Positions 59,342 to 64,000 of a DNA stretch of 64,000 nt are shown here, piece by piece. This DNA is from G963556115 sp963667375 (GTDB taxonomy: Bacteria > Planctomycetota > SZUA-567). The stretch covers positions 2,790,001-2,854,000 of the forward strand of contig OY763323.1 in NCBI GenBank assembly GCA_963667375.1, in the 5' to 3' direction. The translations under genes were made by a program, and so were the position numbers. The notes beneath the pieces were generated by a model that worked only from the letters and a program-made list of their open reading frames with translations, was not told the DNA's origin and ran no database searches. Position 1 is the stretch's first letter. Each line of letters opens with the position of its first letter.

Positions 59342-61714
59342 TTATTTTTCTGCCGCATCAATAGCATCTTGCGCCATTGTAACCAAGGTGCCAAGATCTA
59401 AAATCAAACTTACAGAGCCATCACCTAAAATTGTACATCCAGAACAGCCGCGAGCCTTGCCAATATATTCTGAAAGGCCTTTAATAACCGTCTGCTGCTG
59501 CCCTACAATCTCATCTATGAATAAGGCAATGGGCACTCCAGAGTCCTCAACAATAACGAGAATACCATCCTCCAGATTTTGTGAATCAGCTTTTGTGCCA
59601 AAAAGCTCATGTAACCGGATAATAGGTATAAAGCTATCGCGCAATGAGAGAATTTCACTACCTTCAGGCGTAAATGTGATCATGTTCAGCTCAGGTTTTA
59701 AGGTTTCACGTATTGATAGTACAGGAATTGTGTATTTTGTATTACCAACCCGTACCAGCATGCCATCAATGATTGCCAGAGTCAACGGTATTCTTAAGGT
59801 AAATGTAGAACCTACACCTTCGGCACTTTTAACATCAATACGACCATTAAGTTTTTCTATATTTTTTTTAACCACATCCATACCGACACCACGACCCGAG
59901 ATATCGGTAATTTTATCAGCTGTTGAAAATCCCGGTTCAAAGACCAGTTTGAAAATTTTTTCGTCTGAAAGCTCACTGCCGTCGCCCTTTACCAATCCGC
60001 GTTCAATGGCTTTTGCTAGAATTTTGGGTTTATTAAGCCCCCTGCCGTCATCCGTAATAATAATCCAGACCTCTCCGCCTTCATGCCGGGCTTCAATAGT
60101 GACATTGCCGGTATCAGGTTTTCCAGTTTTAAGGCGTTCATCAGGAACTTCAATTCCATGATCACAAGAATTACGTACGATATGTACCAGAGGATCGGCA
60201 ATCTGCTCAATAACAGTCTTATCAACCTCGGTTTCTTCACCAATAATATTAAGTTTGATCTTTTTTTGCGCCTTATGTGAAAGATCATGCACCAGACGAA
60301 TCATTTTCCGGAAAGTTCCAGAGACTGGAATCATTCGCACCGACATTGCCACATCCTGTAAATCATCACAAATTCGGCGTAACTGGTGTACCGCCCGGTA
60401 ATAATTTTCTTCTTCGATCATCTCTGCTGCAGGATTACGCGTTACCATTGATTCGGCAATAACCAGCTCACCCACCAGATTGATTAGGCTGTCCAGTTTG
60501 TTCAAGTCGACTCTTATATCCTGTCGAATCGCTCTACGGGCACGTTCAGTAGATTTTTTATCAGCCAATTCCTTATCGGCCAGCATTTCACTGTCAGCAA
60601 CAGGCATCTCTGTTGAAGTAATTACGGGTGCAGTAATCGAGAGGGCCTCTTCTTCTGCTGCGGGAGCGCTTGGAGTGATATCCACTGTCGTTTCGGCTGC
60701 CTTGGTTACTACTGTTTCTTCCGCATCGGAGACCTCGATTTCAACCTCTTCTTCGGGTATCATTTCATTGATCAACTCGAGATAAACTTCGATAGAATCA
60801 ACCTTACCGTTGGTAGCATCATCAAGACTAAGTCCATTGACGACTTCACGCAGAACATCAATCATACTGAGAAGGACACCGGTATTCCCGGATTCTGGAT
60901 CTATAATGCCATCACGCATGAGATCCAGGACTGTTTCCATGCGGTGTGATATCGTTTCAAGATCACCAAAACCCATGAAACCGCAGTTGCCTTTGAAACT
61001 GTGGATGTTTCTAAACGCCTCATTCAGAAATTCTCTTTTTTCATCAGAACCGTCAATACTCAATAATGAATGCTCGGCAGCATCCAATTGTTCTGCTCCC
61101 TCCTGGACAAAACCGGTCAGCATCTCCGGACCAATATCCATTGCCGGTTCGTGATGAACGGTTTCAGGTATTTCTACCACCTTGCGTCTAATAATGCGTG
61201 TAGATTTACCACTTTTAGCCTTTTCTGGCTCAGGATTATTGGCGGCGGCGGTAGTATCCTGCGTAGCCGCTTTAGGAGCAGGTTTGGGAGCGGCAACACT
61301 TCCGGCACTACCTTCGGAGGCAGCAATTAATTCCTGCTTAATCGCATTAGCTTCTTCATCAAAGCCTTCGTCATTACCATTTTCTTCAATGGAATCAAGC
61401 ATTACTCTAAAAAAATCAAGTGTTCTGCAAAGAAGTTGAGTTATCTCCAATGTTAAGACAGCCTTACCTTTACGGATTTTATCAAGAAGTGTTTCCGCTT
61501 CATGCGTCACCTGCGCGACTGTATTAAGCTGCAAAAAGCCGGCGCTACCTTTCATTGAATGAAATAGTCTGAAAACACCATTAATCAGTTCGGAATCAGC
61601 TCCTCCTGTGTCTGAAGATGCTTCAGAAATTTCTATTAAAGCAGGTTCTACCTCATCTAGATAATCTCTAGCTTCTTGAGTAAACCCAATAATAAGCTCT
61701 AAATCATTGTCCAT
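59342..61714 (-). CDS. cheA: Chemotaxis histidine kinase CheA with two Hpt domains
   Basis: 790 residues. Two Hpt modules: phospho-His52 in LFHSMKGSAGFLQL and a second in NIHSFKGNCGFMGF (about residue 240), separated by an Ala/Pro linker. Then dimerisation domain (LDSLINLVGELVIAESMV), ATPase with HIVRNSCDHGIEVPDERLK and ISGRGVGMDVVKKNIEKL, and a C-terminal CheW-like domain (TKYTIPVLSIRETL). First gene of the operon; GGAG lies about 11 bases before the ATG. No separate cheW gene is in the window. Confidence 0.95.
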   Translation of the reverse strand: MDNDLELIIGFTQEARDYLDEVEPALIEISEASSDTGGADSELINGVFRLFHSMKGSAGFLQLNTVAQVTHEAETLLDKIRKGKAVLTLEITQLLCRTLDFFRVMLDSIEENGNDEGFDEEANAIKQELIAASEGSAGSVAAPKPAPKAATQDTTAAANNPEPEKAKSGKSTRIIRRKVVEIPETVHHEPAMDIGPEMLTGFVQEGAEQLDAAEHSLLSIDGSDEKREFLNEAFRNIHSFKGNCGFMGFGDLETISHRMETVLDLMRDGIIDPESGNTGVLLSMIDVLREVVNGLSLDDATNGKVDSIEVYLELINEMIPEEEVEIEVSDAEETVVTKAAETTVDITPSAPAAEEEALSITAPVITSTEMPVADSEMLADKELADKKSTERARRAIRQDIRVDLNKLDSLINLVGELVIAESMVTRNPAAEMIEEENYYRAVHQLRRICDDLQDVAMSVRMIPVSGTFRKMIRLVHDLSHKAQKKIKLNIIGEETEVDKTVIEQIADPLVHIVRNSCDHGIEVPDERLKTGKPDTGNVTIEARHEGGEVWIIITDDGRGLNKPKILAKAIERGLVKGDGSELSDEKIFKLVFEPGFSTADKITDISGRGVGMDVVKKNIEKLNGRIDVKSAEGVGSTFTLRIPLTLAIIDGMLVRVGNTKYTIPVLSIRETLKPELNMITFTPEGSEILSLRDSFIPIIRLHELFGTKADSQNLEDGILVIVEDSGVPIALFIDEIVGQQQTVIKGLSEYIGKARGCSGCTILGDGSVSLILDLGTLVTMAQDAIDAAEK

Positions 61715-61964
61715 TGAATTATTTTCTCCAAATACTCATTACACACACTAACACTTTGGAAGCATTTTATATCTGAAAACAAAAAAATTATTGTAATATT
61801 ACTTACCAAATATACAATAAACATTATATATAACACCGAAAAAAAAAGCAAACGTAATTTATTAGATAAAACTTAAAGAATGCGTCTATTTCCGTTTTAA
61901 ATGCTATTTCTTCCCGGGAATATATTCATAATTTCCAGTAATTAGTTTATTATTTACTTCTGGT

Positions 61965-61970
61965 TATAAT
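61965..61970 (+). promoter_or_regulatory. Candidate -10 element for the receiver-PilZ gene
   Basis: TATAAT 17 bases before the ATG. The hexamer 17 bases upstream is TTAGTT, a poor -35, so confidence is limited. The rest of the 273-base gap to cheA shows no other clear element. Confidence 0.35.
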
Positions 61971-61987
61971 TTTAATGGGAAAATATA

Positions 61988-62716
61988 ATGAGTAAATCAC
62001 ATTCACACAATGTGCTTCTGATATCATCAGATGATAATCTGAATGAAGTATTGGCAGGTTATTGCGACAAATTTGACTATAAACTAACGGTCACTGACTC
62101 CGGATCCAAAGGCATACAGGCCTCCAGGGATACCCAGGATTTTGCCGTTATCATTATCACTCAGCTGCTTTTTGATATCAACGGTTCAAAAGCTATTTCT
62201 ATTATGAAGAAACAGTCTCCGCAATCGCGTTTTATACTGTTGACAGAGAAACTCAACAAATCCGACTATAATACTTTTTTCCGGGATGGCGCAGATATGG
62301 TTTATTCTAAACCCCTTAATCTTGGGGAATTGCTTTTATGTATTCAGGATGGAATTACAAATTATGAAGGAACTGTTGCTCAAAGTGAGGATCTGGTAAT
62401 ATCTCCGTCAATATCCATGCCGGCAGAATTTCATTTTACCGTACGCGATATATCTGAAACCGGCTGCCTGTTCCGTTCATCATTCCCAATTGAGCCAGGT
62501 TCAGTAATTATTCTTGAATCAAAAGAAATATCTGATAAACTATCTGTAGCGACCAATACCATATATCCCGTTCGAGTCATGAACTGTACCAAAACAGAGA
62601 ATAACAAGGGGTATGATCTAGGAGGAATTTTTGTCGGGATCCAGCGCAAGATATCCAACAGATTAAAGCATGCATGTATATCTGCCAAAGGATTTAAGTT
62701 CACAACAACCGGATAG
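61988..62716 (+). CDS. Receiver-like domain fused to PilZ-like domain
   Basis: 242 residues. N-terminal receiver fold (NVLLISSDDNLNEVLAGYC) with the acidic pair D-D but Thr where the phosphorylated Asp should be (FAVIIITQLLFDINGSKA); the conserved Lys is kept (VYSKPLNLGEL). The C-terminal part (about 140-235) resembles PilZ: EFHFTVRDISETGCLFRSSF and YDLGGIFVGIQ; the Arg-rich c-di-GMP motif (RxxxR) is not evident, so binding of c-di-GMP is not assured. Divergent from cheA, 26 bases before proA. Confidence 0.8.
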   Translation: MSKSHSHNVLLISSDDNLNEVLAGYCDKFDYKLTVTDSGSKGIQASRDTQDFAVIIITQLLFDINGSKAISIMKKQSPQSRFILLTEKLNKSDYNTFFRDGADMVYSKPLNLGELLLCIQDGITNYEGTVAQSEDLVISPSISMPAEFHFTVRDISETGCLFRSSFPIEPGSVIILESKEISDKLSVATNTIYPVRVMNCTKTENNKGYDLGGIFVGIQRKISNRLKHACISAKGFKFTTTG

Positions 62717-62742
62717 AAGAGTATAACTGGAGGATTAAATTA

Positions 62743-64000
62743 ATGAGTAAATTTCACGAAATGGCATTACAGCTGGCGTCAACTGCCAGAGAGTCGGCGA
62801 AAGCGCTGGCGACAGCGTCAAGTGGAAAGAAGAATGCTGTGCTTGCGACCTTAGCCGTAAAACTTAAAACCAATGCCAAATCCATCATTAAAGCCAATCA
62901 GAAAGATCTTGAAGAAGGAAAAAAAGCTGGCCTCAGCGCTGCGATGCTTGATAGATTAAAAATAGATACCAAACGTCTTGATGGCATAATACATGGTGTT
63001 GAACAAGTTGCGATGCTTAATGATCCTGTAGGGGAAATTATTGACGGCTCGGTCAGACCTAATGGTTTGCGTATGTCTAGAGTGCGTGTGCCCCTCGGCG
63101 TAGCTTTAATTATTTTTGAGTCCCGCCCGAATGTTACTATTGATGCAGCAATCCTCTGCCTGAAAAGTGGAAATGCGGCAATTCTACGTGGTGGTAAAGA
63201 AGCGATTAATACTAATCTGGCACTGGGAAAATGTATTAAAGCCTCACTCAAGAAGGAAGAACTTCCACCAGACGCAATACAAATTGTCGGCTCAACCGAC
63301 AGGCAGCTGGTCCCGGAATTACTGGTTCTTGATAAATTTATCGATGTTGTTATTCCACGAGGCGGTAAAGGACTGATTAAGGCAATTATGGAACACAGCC
63401 GGATTCCGATGATTAAGCATTTGGATGGAATATGTCACATATATGTCGATACTACTGCTGATTTTGAAATGGCAAAGAATATCATTATTAATGCAAAGAC
63501 CCAGCGCCCCGGTGTCTGTAATGCGGTTGAAACATTACTTATTAACAGAAATATTGCGTCTGAATTTGTGCCCATTATTGCTAAGGCATTACGCAATTAT
63601 AAAGTTGAAATTCGTGGGGATATCACTTGTCAGCAATTGGTAAAAAAGCCAGCTATCAAAGCTGCAACCGATGAAGACTGGACTACAGAATATCTTGATT
63701 TAATAATTAGTATTGCTGTTGTCGATGATATTCAGCAGGCAATATACCATATTAACAATTTTGGATCTCATCATTCAGATGCTATCATCACCCGAGATAT
63801 TGATGCTGCCAGACAGTTTAAACTTGAGGTTAACTCATCATCGGTCTTTGTCAATGCGTCTACGAGATTTGCTGATGGTTATGAATACGGTTTGGGTGCA
63901 GAAATTGGGATCAGTACAGATAAGATACATGCTCGCGGTCCTGTCGGCTTAACCGGACTCACTACCTATAAGTGGATTGTTGAGGGGGATGGACAAATCA
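62743..64000 (+). CDS. proA: Gamma-glutamyl phosphate reductase, last codons outside window
   Basis: Second step of proline synthesis, reduction of gamma-glutamyl phosphate to the semialdehyde with NADPH. 419 codons are present and the frame is still open at the edge at GDGQI, about one or two residues from the usual C-terminus. Motifs: PLGVALIIFESRPNVTIDAA, LKSGNAAILRGGKEA, catalytic Cys259 in QRPGVCNAVETLL, and EIGISTDKIHARGPVGLTGL. GGAGG lies ten bases before the ATG. proB is not in the window. Confidence 0.96.
   Translation, partial: MSKFHEMALQLASTARESAKALATASSGKKNAVLATLAVKLKTNAKSIIKANQKDLEEGKKAGLSAAMLDRLKIDTKRLDGIIHGVEQVAMLNDPVGEIIDGSVRPNGLRMSRVRVPLGVALIIFESRPNVTIDAAILCLKSGNAAILRGGKEAINTNLALGKCIKASLKKEELPPDAIQIVGSTDRQLVPELLVLDKFIDVVIPRGGKGLIKAIMEHSRIPMIKHLDGICHIYVDTTADFEMAKNIIINAKTQRPGVCNAVETLLINRNIASEFVPIIAKALRNYKVEIRGDITCQQLVKKPAIKAATDEDWTTEYLDLIISIAVVDDIQQAIYHINNFGSHHSDAIITRDIDAARQFKLEVNSSSVFVNASTRFADGYEYGLGAEIGISTDKIHARGPVGLTGLTTYKWIVEGDGQI

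Noticed and set aside
59388..60161. 257-codon plus-strand frame inside cheA
   Set aside because: Antisense shadow of the CheA kinase domain, rich in Ser and Pro, with no ribosome site.

Overview
The window reads as an ordinary chromosomal stretch of an anaerobic, AT-rich, Gram-negative-type bacterium. Supporting signs are a trimeric [FeFe]-hydrogenase (HydCBA), lipoproteins with lipoboxes, a periplasmic SurA-like isomerase, and a full chemotaxis signalling operon. Purine-gene architecture is distinctive: a stand-alone AICAR transformylase and a PurS-PurL fusion, a layout I associate with Desulfovibrio-type bacteria and some PVC-type phyla. I cannot fix the phylum from sequence alone. No rRNA, tRNA, CRISPR array, prophage or insertion sequence was seen.

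Layout. 1-5.1 kb (minus): purine genes purL and the AICARFT part of purH, with an SPFH membrane protein between them. 5.2-7.5 kb (minus): acyl-CoA synthetase with its XRE-cupin regulator. 7.8-9.6 kb: a chemoreceptor whose C-terminus fits the CheR-docking pentapeptide pattern. 9.7-10.5 kb (minus): an arginase-family gene broken by an in-frame TAA. 10.7-12.6 kb (plus): an iron-sulfur-flavoprotein-like protein, a DsrE-like protein and a CHAD protein. 12.6-22 kb (minus): a long run prfB-glyA-serA-MBL-icd-radC-lipoprotein-GNAT-lipoprotein ending at a strong terminator, then an SDR lacking the usual catalytic residues. 22.1-28.8 kb (plus): RNase Y, a sigma factor with a FecR-like partner, and a Ca2+-type P-ATPase. 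28.8-32.2 kb (minus): DinG with exonuclease domain, and an ArgA-like acetyltransferase. 32.2-35 kb (plus): thpR, an RluA-type synthase and asnS. 35-36.7 kb (minus): nrnA and a receiver without its phospho-Asp. 36.9-39.3 kb: a GH57/DUF3536 protein. 39.3-43.9 kb (minus): nitroreductase, parvulin, TPR-sulfotransferase, FlhB-like and ComF genes. 44-44.9 kb: a receiver-HATPase fusion. 45-49.1 kb (minus): hydCBA. 49.7-51.6 kb: leuA preceded by a leucine-rich leader peptide and a terminator hairpin. 51.6-54.4 kb (minus): two paralogous SCP2-like six-helix membrane proteins, one fused to a flavodoxin-like domain. 54.6-61.7 kb (minus): cheA-cheD2-cheR-cheB-cheD-HDOD-cheY-cheX. 62-64 kb (plus): a receiver-PilZ-like protein and proA, cut by the window edge.

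Most notable items: the leucine attenuator of leuA, possibly read from a leaderless start; a second CheD that has lost its catalytic Cys and His; the SCP2/membrane/flavodoxin pair; a RadC with an endonuclease-III-like Fe-S cysteine motif; and divergent prfB/rny promoters built on one 11-bp inverted repeat.
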